Below, piece after piece: positions 1 to 10,851 of a stretch of DNA of 64,000 bases. Position numbers and translations under genes: made by a program. Positions within the stretch are counted from its first letter, which is position 1, and every line of letters starts with the position of its first letter. The notes beneath the pieces are model-generated. The model was not told the DNA's origin and did no database searches. It saw only the letters and a program-made list of their open reading frames with translations. The stretch comes from Leptidea sinapis (lineage: Eukaryota > Arthropoda > Insecta > Lepidoptera > Pieridae): contig NC_066310.1 of NCBI RefSeq assembly GCF_905404315.1, positions 1,550,001-1,614,000 of the forward strand, written 5' to 3'.

Positions 1-215
1 TAGCTATAAGTTTCCAATTATAATAAATATAAGTTTATTTTGTGGAATATTCAAACAAAATCAATTGGTGAATCATTCATTGAGTACTATATTACTCATT
101 GATAGTCATTCTCATACCTACGAGTGATATCCTTAAGATCTGAGAAGAACGTTCTTTTCAGAGTTCCGCATTTGAACGGGAACCACCGAAACCATATTAA
201 TGACTCCGGTGTGCT

Positions 216-345
216 TTAGTTATCTTGTACAATGGTACCTTTCGTCTGCCAATGTTTAATGAAATAGTATGTTGGAATCACCCCATCCCAAGGTATGGCA
301 TCATTTATAAAATCACTTATGTTATAGAAACCTTTATCACGCAAG
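216..345 (-). pseudogene. LINE C-terminal fragment (FINDAIPWD type)
   Basis: A minus-strand frame is open for about 42 codons and ends at a stop at 216-218. It contains KGFYNISDFINDAIPWD, the pattern that closes many insect non-LTR retrotransposon ORF2 proteins (a tyrosine pair, then a short helix, then N-D-x-x-x-W). Nothing upstream is recognisable, so this is a short 5'-truncated scrap. The same ending type occurs at 19.8 kb and 27.5 kb. The family call rests on motif memory, not on a search. Confidence 0.4.
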
Positions 346-476
346 CTTTGCTTAGTTTAATAATTGAATACTTTTACACTTATTAGCGGATAAATAAATA
401 ATCTTACGAAAAATACACAAATTTATTCAATCAACTAAATTATATCTATATTTGCAATACTATGATTACATTAAAT

Positions 477-835
477 TAAAACTATCATGACGGCGAGGTG
501 TACCAACAAATCTGGCAGCATTTCCGCGTTGGATAGCTAGGCTGATCCGTTGACCAAAACAGCTGCCAACGCTTGGGTTGCCAGTACCCCTATTGAGGCG
601 CGTAGATAGTACTTTGTATATTCTCCGCACCTCTGGGCCAAGTGTCTCGACACTAACGGCACAAAGATGTATGACTCACTGAGACCGACATATTTGCGAC
701 GCTTGCTGTCTTCGGCAGTCGAAGCAGCAGCCGCAGCGCCAACTGAAGTTATTTGGACATGAGAAGGAGCCAGAGTGTCGATGCAAGTGGCATCCCACAC
801 CAGGGCACTGTCCCGTGCCATATTAATTAATAGAA
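477..835 (-). pseudogene. LINE-K C-terminal domain, broken
   Basis: Minus-strand coding remnant of a non-LTR retrotransposon C-terminal domain. It opens with WDATCIDTLAPSH, continues through an alanine-rich helix (AAAAASTAEDSKRRKY) and a FVPL segment, then reaches a stop at about 537. In another frame the next residues read QRISLAIQRGNAA, the usual continuation of this domain, so at least one frameshift separates them. The 3' edge (477-492) reads AAAACTATCATGACG, nearly identical to the edge of the copy at 37.8 kb. The domain is widespread in invertebrate LINE-like proteins; I know no catalytic role for it. This is a dead fragment, not a host gene. Confidence 0.6.
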
Positions 836-894
836 TAAAATATAACAGTATCATAATTCATGAAATTCAAACTTTCAAATTCTTATTGCTAGTA

Positions 895-1130
895 TTAGTT
901 ATTTAGAAAAAGTATGTGTGAATTATTGTTTGCAAGAACCCTCCTACATTTAAAATCCTCCTGAAATAAATGACAGTCTTCTCTGGATTGAGCTGGCTGG
1001 AACCACTTACTACCAGTCGTGAGAACCACCAGGGGTCTGCCTTCATTACGTACCTTTTTAATTCCTATCCATGCGGTCACCTTTTAGGTCTATTTTTGGT
1101 CTTGAACACATGTATCGTGTCCCGCTCATT
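895..1130 (-). pseudogene. RTE-like LINE C-terminal tail, decayed
   Basis: A 61-codon minus-strand frame contains GSKWFQPAQSREDCHLFQED. This resembles the tail of RTE-type ORF2 proteins, where W-x3-AQ-R-x-W-x2-LEEAF is common. The basic GRGR-type segment that normally precedes it is degraded. A plus-strand frame over the same bases is a shadow. The call is by motif only. Confidence 0.4.
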
Positions 1131-2341
1131 TCTGCTTCCAGGACTGTGCGTATATGAATTATACGTTTATTTTGTGTGAAGTAGTTTTTAAATTAACGCA
1201 TTTTAACCATACTGCATTCCAATCCTCAAAAACACTTTTTTATTGTTGAAAATGAAGGATAGTGTTTTTTGGAGAGGGTACTAATTAATCACGACAAACA
1301 TTGTCTCTGAATTCCGCAATTATAGTGAAATTAGTTCAAAAATATGTAAGTACCTTTTTTTATTTCATAATTAGATCAAGAGTCGAGTCTAGTACTCTAC
1401 TTAAATAAATCCATCCATACTCCGGTCATACTGTATGAGCAGACAAGTTTGTGGCTCTGTCTATGTTTTCTTGTTCCCTGAGTACTAACTTACATTGTCT
1501 AAAGGAGGCGGTGGTGAGTAGCGACCTCTAGCGGACATTAAAATGCCGTTGGTCTCATAATTTTTTAACTAATGCGGCGCTTTTGATGTTTCAAATGCTC
1601 TTTTGTTTTATTACCCGTAAACACAAGTGAGTGGGAAATAGTGGTTTGTTCCACTTGGTACTGATAAACTAATTTTTCGTTAAATATTCTGTGCGATATC
1701 AAAGCTCAGTAATATGGTAATTAACAGACAGGAAAAATTTCTGAAATAGAATAAAAAAATCAATACAAAAATAAAAAAAATACTGTAGAAAACATTCAGA
1801 CACTTTGAATTTGTTTGATTACAAGATAAAGGCATGTTTCATAAATAATGTTAGTTAGTTAGTTAGACAACAAGTTGTCTTCTTCGTACTTATTTGTACT
1901 ATAAAAATAATTTTTATTTTGGATATATTTTGAAAGAGGACAAGTGGAACGTACCTTCCGCACGATTATTTGGTACTACCTCCGAGTTTATTTGTTGTTA
2001 AAGAAATTGTTGGCTTCTGTGGAACTCGTTTATAGTGATCATAACTTTGGTGATTTCTTTGGTGCAACGCACTTGAGGTTTTTATACATCATGATTTGGT
2101 TTATTATGGTTTTGGAAAAGTTACGTCACTTCCTCTTTTAAACTGCATAAATTCATTTCAATACGTTCATGTTTTTTATTTAATATAAAATTAACGCACT
2201 TATGGCATTAATTAACTCACATTATCGCATTAAATGTGCGCACATTATCATACCCATAATTAAACATCAAATAAATTTTTGCTCCTTCTAACTAACTTTT
2301 TGATAGTTTAATACTGATTTTTGTCATTTACATTTTGACAT
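1131..2341. other. AT-rich sequence, no feature recognised
   Basis: I see no supportable gene. There is a short TTAG run (about 1850-1866) and a 65-codon plus-strand frame at 1944-2141 without family features. Oligo-A and oligo-T runs are common. Confidence 0.5.
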
Positions 2342-2566
2342 ACGGCCGTTTTCAAAAACCTATCTATCCTTAGGTTAACTTACTAGACGTAGACAAATCT
2401 ATCCTTTTACGCTTACTTACATTTCAATAACCTATTGACAGAATATAGCATTGGACTATAACTGTATTGGACATAACTATGGATAGATAAGATCTTGTCA
2501 TTAAACGGTGACAGCTATGTATCCGTTAGTAAAACTAAGGGTAGATAGGTTATTGAAAGCGGCCGT
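2342..2566. mobile_element. MITE-G copy 1
   Basis: About 225 bp bounded by inverted ends: ACGGCCGTTTTCAAAAACC on the left and GGTTATTGAAAGCGGCCGT on the right, with CCTATCTATC following inside each arm. A second copy lies inverted at 21641-21865 and shares the interior landmarks (GATCTTGTCATTAAACGGTG and others). No coding capacity, so non-autonomous. Target-site duplication could not be settled. Confidence 0.75.
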
Positions 2567-2785
2567 TAATCAATTTTTCGATTTTATCGACAAAGAGAAG
2601 ATATTATCTTGCGACGAAAAGACACTTTGTACAATCTAGTACCGGATGCTGTTTTTCCGAACATCTACATCTTAGGGACTTACAAGATTAGAGCACACTT
2701 ACACCTTAAAGGCATCTCTTGACCCCTGTGGATGTCCATTGGCATATCTTCATCACTCTACATCGCTTGAGCCCTTTTGTACTCT

Positions 2786-3195
2786 CATCTTAATATATAT
2801 ATTTATTTTGTGCGTCTGTTGTAACTGAACTCCTCCAAAACGGCTGGACCGATTCAAAAGAAACTTTCTGTGTATGTCTTCAGGTGGATTCGAGAATGGC
2901 TTAGATTCACAATTGAACTCCCTCCTAAACGGCTGGATCAATATTGATGATTTTTTTGGGTGTTCCAGTGAATTTGAGATTGTTGTGTGTCTTCAGATGG
3001 ATTCGGAAATGGTTTATATCACAATTGACCTATCTACTAAATGGCTGGACTGATTTTGATGATTTTTTTGCGTGTTCCAGTGAATTTGAGATTGGTTTAG
3101 ATACTCAATTCCGTCCATATAATATAATTCTCCTGCTCATGTGTATTTCAGTGAACTCTTCCTAACGGCTGGACCGATTTTTCAAATTTAAGACG
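2786..3195. repeat. Degenerate tandem repeat, about 85-110 bp period
   Basis: Four diverged units each contain a core like AACGGCTGGACCGATTTTGA, at about 2838, 2929, 3041 and 3164. In three units this is followed by a GTGTTCCAG or GTCTTCAGGTGGATTCG segment and a variant of GGTTTAGATTCACAATTG. Unit length varies because the last part is missing in some units. The 60-73 codon frames here are periodic by-products. Confidence 0.65.
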
Positions 3196-4103
3196 TGTGT
3201 ACAGGACAACATCTGTCAGGTCTACTAGATTAAGATGCTTTTATATTATATACATATTATATATTTAATGTTAATGATTTATCATGTGACTATAATGTAA
3301 TTCACATTAGCTTTTTGCACTTTTTCTCTATATAAAATTTAACAATGCCAAATCCCATAGCCCTCCATGCGTGCAAAATACTTAAAAAGTTGATCCAACA
3401 ATTCACATATTAACATAATATAACACAGTGTTCTAACAAGTAATTTTCTCCATTACAGTTACATAAAATTTCCACATTTCCCTGCGAGTGAACTATCATT
3501 ATGTGTGATCACAAATTACAAACAATTATATGATTCAACGCAGGGTTTTCCTAGATTTTCATTAAACAGGAAAATCTAGTTCATTTCACAACAATATAAC
3601 AATGCTTTTACGTAAGAAAATTAATGATTTCATAAGTAACGAATAAAAAATAATTTACTTGAATACCTAGGCTTTAGTAGGTCGAATTTTATGGTCAAAA
3701 ATATATTTTATAACAACTTATGGGGCCGTCATATATTTAGGAATAGCTTGGATTTCAATATTTCTTTTTGGAATGTGTAGCGTCTTGAGAGCCTTATATA
3801 TTGATAACTCATATGCCTGTTATTAAATTAGAATCACTGGTGCTTTACGATAAAAATGGACGCGAATATTTTCCAGGAAATCCCTTAAACTATAAGGAAA
3901 CTGTATTATCATCACTTTCCTTGAGTGAAAAATATTATTAAATAATTTTGATTTCAGTAAATTAATTATAAAAATAAATTTTACAAATGGATTAATATAT
4001 AATTATTTGTAAGTCTTCTCGACAGCCATCTGAAATAATTGTTACACATACTTTGCATGTGAATCGTATTTAAGGTCAATATCGCATTATTTAAAAAATA
4101 CAA
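3196..4103. other. AT-rich sequence, no feature recognised
   Basis: Nothing supportable on either strand; very low GC with many stop codons in all frames. Confidence 0.5.
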
Positions 4104-4474
4104 TTTTTTTTTATGGAATACAAACCTCATCTGTTGTTAAGTGATCACTGCCGCCCACATTCTCTTGCAACACCAGAGGAATTACAAGAGCGTTGCCGGC
4201 CTTTAAGGAAGGTGTACGTGCTTTTTTTGAAGGTACCCATGTCGTATCGTCCCGGAAACACCGAACTAGGAAGCTCATTCCACAGCTTAGTAGTTCGAGG
4301 TAGAAAGCTCTTTGAAAACCGCACTGTGGAGGACCACCACACATCCAGATGGTGGGGATGATATCCTAATTTGTGGTGTGTCGTGCGAAGGTGGAATTCG
4401 GCGGTAGGAATCAGGTTAAACAGCTCTTCGGAACACTCCCCGTGATAAATGCGGCATATTCGTAGTTGGATCAT
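4104..4474 (-). pseudogene. LINE-B (Jockey/CR1-like) 3' end
   Basis: Minus-strand C-terminal end of a LINE ORF2 protein, about 109 codons open. Residues recognised in order: RIYHGECSEELFNLIPTAEF, a HKLGYHPHHLDVW segment, STVRFSKSFLPRTTKLWNEL, FPGRYDMGTFKK and FLKGRQR. The 3' UTR continues leftward to a poly(T) on the plus strand (poly(A) on the element strand) at about 4104. Reverse-transcriptase motifs are absent because the copy is heavily 5'-truncated. This is the least damaged LINE-B tail in the window and the reference for the others. Confidence 0.8.
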
Positions 4475-6195
4475 GATTTTTAATGTTAAATCAAAAGTAG
4501 CCTTCGTTTTAATTGATTACCTTATTTATAAAACTCTTATAATAAATATCACCCTAAAACAAAAATATAATTGCTCATTCATAAAAAACTTTTATTAAAT
4601 CTTGTTATTTTATTAGGAGCAGCAAAAGTTTTTAATATACTTGTTATAAGATTTTATTCTTTTTCCTTGTAATCATATTACAGCTCAGTTATGCAAGAAA
4701 CGTTTTTCCGAACAGACTGGAGATGGCATTTCTTAGATCCTTTGATAAAATAATAACATTCTTTAACATTTTGTATACATTTAAGTTTTCTGTAAATGAA
4801 TAATTCTCACTTACTTTTAGAATACTTACGCAGATAATATATTCATACAATTTATTCTTTATTACTTTTTAGAAATATTTTATGTTTAAAACGCTTTTAA
4901 TTTTGAACACGATACATATATTGTATGCAACACCTTTCAAACTATTTTTTTTTAAAAGCCATTGTCAAACAGTCTATTGATTGAAATCAGTGAACGTTGA
5001 GTTTCTTGTATGTTCTTCTCACGAGCGCTACTTTTTCCGAACATTTGGTAGATTCAGTAATTTCAAAGAAATATTTATAGTGACGAATAAAAAGCGCTTA
5101 TTTTAAACCTAATTGAATAAAGTTTATTGGACTTTGATTTTAAATTTATACATTATAGATACAAAGTTACAATAACCATAAAAAACTATTTATACAACAC
5201 TGCTCGGAAAGTAATTCGGTTAGATGTGACAACTGTGCCGAAATTGCATCATTTATTTCGTTCAAATACGTGTCTACTTTATAAAATGTAGGAATAACAA
5301 GAGTGCTTAAGGCATGCACATTCGCACTTATCAACATTTTAAATATATTTGCTAACTGCCGGTTATAATTGTTAAAAACAATACGGGTTGCACTGAAAAC
5401 TGAAAACTTGAACATTATCGTTGTGCATTATTCAAATGATATATTACCATTTTATTTTATTAGAGATTCGTTGTGTGGTAGATAGTTTTTGATATTCAGT
5501 AATTTAAAAATCCTATTTTGAATAAAAAAAATATTAATTCTAGTTAAAATATAATATAGTCACTGTGAATCTAAAATAACGCCTTCGAGAAACAAAATAT
5601 CCCTTCAACTCGTTGTAAAACGATTATCTATTATATTTGGAACTTATTACTATATTATTATTATATGTTACAGATCTGTTAATTTACTTAATACTTCAAA
5701 TTATAAAACAAATTTGCTGATAACTTTGATTCTCAATATTACTCTCCGTATTCACATAGGACTCTCACTAGCTTCTGAGCTAGCACTGTTTCGATTACTA
5801 TACATATGTTGTGACTACAGTTTTATTTAAAATATCGAATGTACCAAATCTTGTCAGAAAGTTAAAATACCCATCGTATATTTTTGTTTAATTCATATTA
5901 AATTATTCAAGTCTTGAGACATATATTATGTTCTAAGTCATTTAAGATAGTGGCAGTGAGCTGCAAACTGCTTCTAATTTAAGCTCAATTGTTTTACGGT
6001 GGTGCTAAGTAGATGGTAAATTTATTACTTTTTCATACTCAAGTTTCACAATAGGATTATTTTACCTGTGGGAGGATTTTAATTATTATATCCTGAGCTA
6101 CTGCTATGTGCAAATATTAATGTGTGGCGGTTGAAGGCCTTTGTAGGTCTTGAAGTTACTGGGCTTTTGATTCTTAACATCTTATATTATTTCAA
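4475..6195. other. Unrecognised AT-rich DNA with one small ORF
   Basis: No repeat family seen. A minus-strand frame at 5167-5415 encodes 82 residues with a mixed hydrophobic and polar composition (…STLVIPTFYKVDTYLNE…). It has no motif I can assign and no splice or promoter support. It could be chance. Confidence 0.4.
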
Positions 6196-6198
6196 TCA

Positions 6199-6281
6199 AG
6201 AATCTTGGACGGCACTGCATTGTAGTAGCCAGGGCGTAACACCATCAGGTCAACGTTATGATCGTCTCGTCGCTTCTCAGG
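6199..6281 (+). mobile_element. SINE-A 3' fragment
   Basis: Matches the last part of SINE-A: AAGAATC..GGCACTGCATTGTA, then GGGCGT, the ATCAG landmark and CTCGTC. It lacks the usual CATAAAA tail. It lies just upstream of a fuller copy in the same orientation, so it may be part of a disrupted pair. Confidence 0.6.
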
Positions 6282-6352
6282 AACAAGAATAAAGTTTTTA
6301 CTCTGACGTTTGATTTGATTTTAAGCAAAGGATAGAATTTGAAATACGTGCA

Positions 6353-6650
6353 GTAATCTTTGCACAGGAAGCTGGCTAGATTATGGGTACCACAACGGCG
6401 CCTATTTCTGCCGTGAAGTAGTAATGTGTAAACATTACTGGGTTTCGGTCTGAAGGGCGCCGTAGCTAGTGAAATCTCTGGGCAAATGAGACTTAATATC
6501 TTATGTCTCAAGGTGACCAGCGCAATTGTGGTGCCGCTCATAATCTTTGGGATTTTCAAAAATCCTGAGCGGCACTGCATTGTAATGGGTATCAATTACA
6601 ATGAGCTGAACGTCCTGCTTGGCTAGTCCCTTATTTTAATTAAAAAAAAT
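6353..6650 (+). mobile_element. SINE-A copy, near full length
   Basis: Runs from TTTGCACAGGAAGCTGGCTA to an A-rich tail. All landmarks are present: GGGTACCACAACGGCGCC, the AGTAATGTGTAAACATTACT stem-loop, GGTCTGAAGGGCGCCGTAGC, the GTGCCGCTCA..TGAGCGGCAC inverted pair, and GCTGAACGTCCTGCTTG. No coding potential; frames over it are artefacts. Confidence 0.85.
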
Positions 6651-7094
6651 CTTATATATTAAGCCTTAGAATGCAAATAATTGCTAGACGCTGACAATAT
6701 TAGGACGTCGGTTCCGGCTCCATCAAAAGATAAGAAATCTTGACTACGAGCAGGCTAATTACATAAATACAGATAAAGTTATGTGAGTACTAGACAAGGA
6801 ATAATAAAATTATTATAATTTAATATAATGTTTAACTAGGGTATTAAAACGCTAGAAGCGGCAGCGCCATAAAGTCTTACTTGGAAACTGTTATCACATA
6901 TATTTCCTTACTGTGTTGAATTGTTATTACTTTGCTTAGACACTAATTAAGTTCAGTATAACCATTTAAGTAAACTTAGTATTTATAATATGTGTTCATT
7001 TATAGACTTTATTATTTGTCTGCTTCTTCTGTCGCTTATTCGATTCCGTATCAGCTAAACATATTTGTTCCTACATTCTTATATCCTGCTTTTT

Positions 7095-7520
7095 GATTAC
7101 AGTGCTCTGTTGGGTGGCTATAACGGCTGGATCTTTTGGCGTTGCGTAGAGACATCACTTAATTGTGTGTCTACTGCCGCATTTGTCACGGGGAGTGATC
7201 CGAAGACCTGTTTCAGCTGATTCCTGCCACCTAATTCCACCTTCGAACGACATGCCACAAGTTAGGATATCATCCCCACCATCTGGATGTGTGGCGGTCC
7301 TACACAACGCGGTTTTCAAGGAGTTTTCTTCCACGTACCACAAAGCTGTGGAATGAACTTCCTTGTGCTGTGTTTCTGGGACGATACGATATTCCTAAAA
7401 GGGTACCTTCAAAAAAAGCGCTCACGCCTTCCTTACAGGCCGGCAATCATCCTCTGTTTCCTCTAGTGTAGCAAGAGATTGTGAGCGGTAGTTAACACCA
7501 GGTGACCCGTATTTGATCTG
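7095..7520 (+). pseudogene. LINE-B 3' end, plus strand
   Basis: Plus-strand LINE-B tail. DNA landmarks run in order: TGGCGTTGCGTAGAGAC, CACGGGGAGTG, the GGTGGCG-type cysteine-free linker, and CCACGTACCACAAAGCTGTG, the reading-frame equivalent of the LPRTTKLWNELP segment seen at 4.2 kb. Frames are interrupted repeatedly (60-63 codon pieces at 7165-7356 and 7289-7471). It ends near GACCCGTATTTG without a poly(A), then faces an oppositely oriented LINE-B end at 7529. Confidence 0.75.
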
Positions 7521-7528
7521 TTGGTCGA

Positions 7529-7664
7529 TTTTTTTATAGAAGAGGAGGACAAACGAGCGTACGGGTCATCTGATGGTAATTAGTGATCACCGCCACCCAC
7601 ATTCTCTTGCAACACTAGAGGAAACAGAGGATGATTGCCGGCCTTTAAGGAAGGCGTAAACAGC
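7529..7664 (-). mobile_element. LINE-B 3' end, inverted against its neighbour
   Basis: Poly(T) at 7529-7535 is followed by GAGGAGGACAAACGAGCGTA, then the LINE-B 3' UTR read backwards (GTGATCACCGCC, CATTCTCTTGCAACAC). It shares the unusual string AGAGGAAACAGAGGATGATT with the reverse complement of 7440-7465, while other LINE-B copies read AGAGGAATCACAGGAGCGTT. The two are therefore related locally. Confidence 0.7.
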
Positions 7665-7957
7665 GTCTCCAAAGAGAAAAGTTTTGTCGGGAGAGTTTTT
7701 ATACTATTTTCGATTGTGTTGTTTATTTATCATATTATTGAAATTAAAATTCCAAACTAAAGCGACAAAATAATATGTGACATTTAAAATTCTCATAATT
7801 CGCAAAGATTAATTCCGCTGCTTCCATGGCTTACGGCATGATTTTACAAAGCTTGTTTGAAAATGAACATTTAAAATTTCATATATTTTTGATATTTAAG
7901 TACTTTACTATAAGATCCAGTAATGGATTTTTTCAATGGATCTTAGTGGACAAAGCG

Positions 7958-8158
7958 AGGGCGCCGTAGCTAGTGAAATTATTGGGCAAATGAGACTTGA
8001 CATCTTATGTCTCAAGGTGAAGAGCGTAGTTGTAGTGCCGCTCAGAAATTTTAATACTTCAAGAATCGTGAGCGGCACTGCATTGTAATGCAGGGCGTGT
8101 CAATTACCATCAGCTGAACGTGCTGTTAGTCTCGTGCCTTATTTTCATAAAAAAAACT
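7958..8158 (+). mobile_element. SINE-A copy, 5'-truncated
   Basis: Starts at GGGCGCCGTAGCTAGTGAAA and runs to TTATTTTCATAAAAAAA. It keeps the GTGCCGCTCAG..GAGCGGCAC inverted pair. The 5' half, including the AGTAATG stem-loop, is absent. Confidence 0.85.
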
Positions 8159-9094
8159 CAGCACGTATTCTACAAAATATATTTAATGTAAATTAATAAG
8201 TTGGTTTTGATATAAGTTCTATGTACCTATAGATATTTTTTCAAGTATCTTCCAGCACACAAATAAAAATTATATAAAAGACGTTATTTGATATAAAAAT
8301 ACATGAAAGAAAATAAGAAAACAAACTATTCAAAGCGAATTGCCATTACGAAAGCTTTATTGGTAGCAATTCATTTATAAACATGATTGTAATTTGAATT
8401 CGTGACAAACACCTATAACCCGGTCACAATATCTTCGCACCTGGCATCGATGACGTCATACCGCCATCCAGTACAATGTGAAAAAATGAGATGATATTAT
8501 ATTATGATGTGTTGGTTTGATTTGCAGGGCGATGCTAGAAATCCGTGGCAGGAATCAAGTAACAGGTGAGAACGTTCAGCCATAGAGCCTCTGTGGCTTT
8601 TAATGAGGCTGAATCGACGCTTAAATGGTATTGCTCGTGGCGATGACGCGGGGCGGGTCGTTACCCCCCCTATGGTATTATGTGCGACCATTTTGTCCAT
8701 AATTTTGGTAATCAGATATTTATAAGTATGTATTTGACGTACATTACAGTATAATTAATTAACAGTGAATGCGGATTGATAAACCTACTGTACTCGTAAC
8801 TGTCTTGAGATTTTTTTTAATATATAAATTTTATAATTTTATTTTCTCACACAATGTCGAATCGTTTGAGGTTTTTTTTGGGACATCACTTTATATACAT
8901 TGTATAAATATAATATAAATAATGAAATTGTCAATATTAATTATTGGTTGGTTTTAAGAGTGCCAATGAGTATCCTGCGAATTATGTTCATAAAGTTTGT
9001 TTTATGTACAACCTGTAACTAAAGGCAAGGAACTGAGACCAAAAATATACTCATAATAATCATAATAATAATGACACACTCATACACAAATTAT
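8159..9094. other. Unrecognised DNA with a GC-richer patch
   Basis: The stretch at about 8420-8700 is less AT-rich than its surroundings. It holds a 38-nt segment (8527-8564) framed by a splice acceptor-like TTTGATTTGCAG and a donor-like ACAG/GTGAGA. Two of its three forward frames are open. This is the only hint of a gene here and could be chance. The 67-codon minus frame at 8497-8700 has no recognisable domain. Confidence 0.3.
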
Positions 9095-9370
9095 CTTGCC
9101 CGAAAGAAGGCAAAGCCTGTACTATGGGTACTAGACAACGATATATTAAATAATATTATTATTTAATTAAACATATACCCTCTTATTCATAATAGTCTGC
9201 TAACTTAAAGCATTGCTAATTCTCACTCTGTCTTCTTCTATTGACCTGAGTCAGAAGGAGAAAAAACACTCCTTAGCGGCTTTTAAAAGTTAGCGGACCA
9301 TTATGAATAAGGGGGTTATAATATAAACATCCATGACTCGGAAACAAACATTCATATTCATCATGATATG
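9095..9370 (-). mobile_element. SINE-T body, interrupted
   Basis: Carries the body landmarks CCCGAAAGAAGGCAAAGCCT, GGGTACTAGACAACGATATA, and, after an insertion, CATCCATGACTCGGAAACAA. The last matches the SINE-T copy at 33.5 kb. The tRNA-like end is not visible here. A small MITE (9178-9315) splits the body. Confidence 0.6.
9178..9315. mobile_element. Small TIR element (138 bp) inside SINE-T
   Basis: Inverted ends of about 33 bp: CCCTCTTATTCATAATAGTC on the left and GGACCATTATGAATAAGGGG on the right, each continuing inward into GCTAACTT..AAGC. No coding sequence. Flanks are AT-rich, so the target-site duplication (probably TA or TTA-like) is ambiguous. Confidence 0.75.
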
Positions 9371-9931
9371 GGCGTTTTTATATTTTTGTGTACCAAAGTC
9401 TATATTTGACGAAAAAGAATTATTGACAGCTAATTGATATTTGTGGGTTTTCTTGTAATCTTAGTTATGTGATCATTATATTCTTTTGAAAGTTCTCATA
9501 AAAAGCAAACTGATTATTGCTAAATGTTATTAATTTGTCTCATCTTGAGCATCTTAATGTTCCACTGAGTTACAATATAATTCCTTTTAATTTCATAATA
9601 TTTTTTCTACTGGGTTACGTTTTAGCCATGCGTCTCTAATATCTTTTACATTAAAATGTCGTCACGCAAATGCAGTTTAGAAATAGAACTAAAAATCAAT
9701 GTAATGAGATCAGATTAATAATAGCCTCAAAAAAAAAATCAGTGCTCCTTAAGGACACATAACGAGTTTTTATGTTTTCTGAATGCCGCCGCTTGTCGTG
9801 AGACACCCTTAAAAATTTAATTGTTTTCAATTAAAATTACTAATTATTTCTATATAAATGTTCGCACCCTTAATATAACACTTATATGGAATACACAAGC
9901 TAGAATCTATAAATAAATATTTTAATCTCTG

Positions 9932-10309
9932 ATGGTGAAATATTTTTATCTGTATATGATCAGATTCTCAAGAACTATCCGCGTACTTCTTACTAAAAGG
10001 CCGGCTATTAATCTTACAACTCCTACGCTCGCCTGTTCTCCGACAAATAAAGCGACTGATAAACACAGCCAAAGTCGGAGAGAAAAAGCGGTTAATAAAA
10101 TGAAAATAAAATCATATAAACAGTTGAAACTCGTTGCACACATCCTCGCGACTCGTACACATTGTGCGTCACTCACACAAGCGCGGCGTGTTGTTAACGT
10201 TGTAGCATTGAGAGAGGTCATGGCACTTGCGTCTGCGCAAATTATTTACAACACCAGCGATATTGGCTCCAATATTTGTTTAACTGCACTTATAAGTAAT
10301 AATTATTAA
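9932..10309 (+). other. Overlapping unrecognised ORFs in a GC-richer patch
   Basis: The plus strand has a 125-codon open frame, the longest outside transposons. The minus strand has an overlapping 91-codon frame at 9946-10221 with two hydrophobic stretches (FIFILLTAF.., LCLSVALF..). The region is less AT-rich than its neighbours and matches no repeat in the window. Long overlapping frames on both strands often just reflect few AT-rich stops. I cannot choose a strand or a function. It could be a 5' exon or regulatory region of a host gene. Confidence 0.2.
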
Positions 10310-10484
10310 TTATTGCCTTGTTTATAATGATAATATATACTTAATGTTTTTATAATGTTAAATTCAGGGTTGACCCACAGCTACAACCAAACTATAATAA
10401 ACAATTTTTTATGTTTTAAAGTTTAAGTGATAACCCTCACTTCTGGGATTAATACACAAATAAAATTTGAAAACAAAATCTTAT

Positions 10485-10556
10485 GATCGATGCGGAACTC
10501 GAACCTACGACCTCTCGCTTTCCGTGCGAGTGATCTCTCAACTGAGCTAACCGTTC
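10485..10556 (-). other. tRNA-like block, left arm of PAL
   Basis: 72 nt on the minus strand with a box A-like GGTTAGCTCAGTTGAGAGA and a box B-like GGTTCGAGTTCC. The anticodon stem CTCGC/GCGAG encloses loop ACGGAAA. The acceptor and T stems carry mismatches. It is more decayed than the 50.5-kb copy. Unlikely to be a working tRNA gene. Confidence 0.65.
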
Positions 10557-10779
10557 GAGTGACGTATCCTCATAAAATCTTGTATGCTTTGTCCATCTCT
10601 CAGGTTGTGGCTTCATCTACAGGATCTACTTTACTGTTGATAACCTGCTCAACTCCAATATTTGCATATTAGGAATATTGAGGTTGAGCAGGTTATCAAC
10701 TGTAAAGTAGATCCTGTAGATGAAACCACAACCTGAGAATTGAACAAGGCATACAAGATTTATCAACGATACATCACTC

Positions 10780-10851
10780 GAACAGTGGGCTCTGTTGGAA
10801 GAGCGCTCGCACGGAACGCGGGAGGTCGCGGGTTCGAGTCACACATCGTTC
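10780..10851 (+). other. tRNA-like block, right arm of PAL
   Basis: 72 nt on the plus strand, mirror partner of the block at 10485-10556. Box A is altered (GGGCTCTGTTGGAAGAGC); box B is GGTTCGAGTCA. The anticodon loop is ACGGAAC inside CTCGC/GCGGG. The block is followed by ATAAATTTTGTTTTC and the outer PAL arm. Confidence 0.65.

Noticed and set aside
2786..3195. Zinc-finger or leucine-rich repeat gene
   Set aside because: The periodic peptides (RWIRKWF.., GWTDFDDFF..) come from a degenerate DNA tandem repeat whose unit length is not a multiple of three.
5167..5415. Chemoreceptor (Gr/Or) exon
   Set aside because: Hydrophobic composition suggested it, but no receptor signature is present and no splice sites support an exon.
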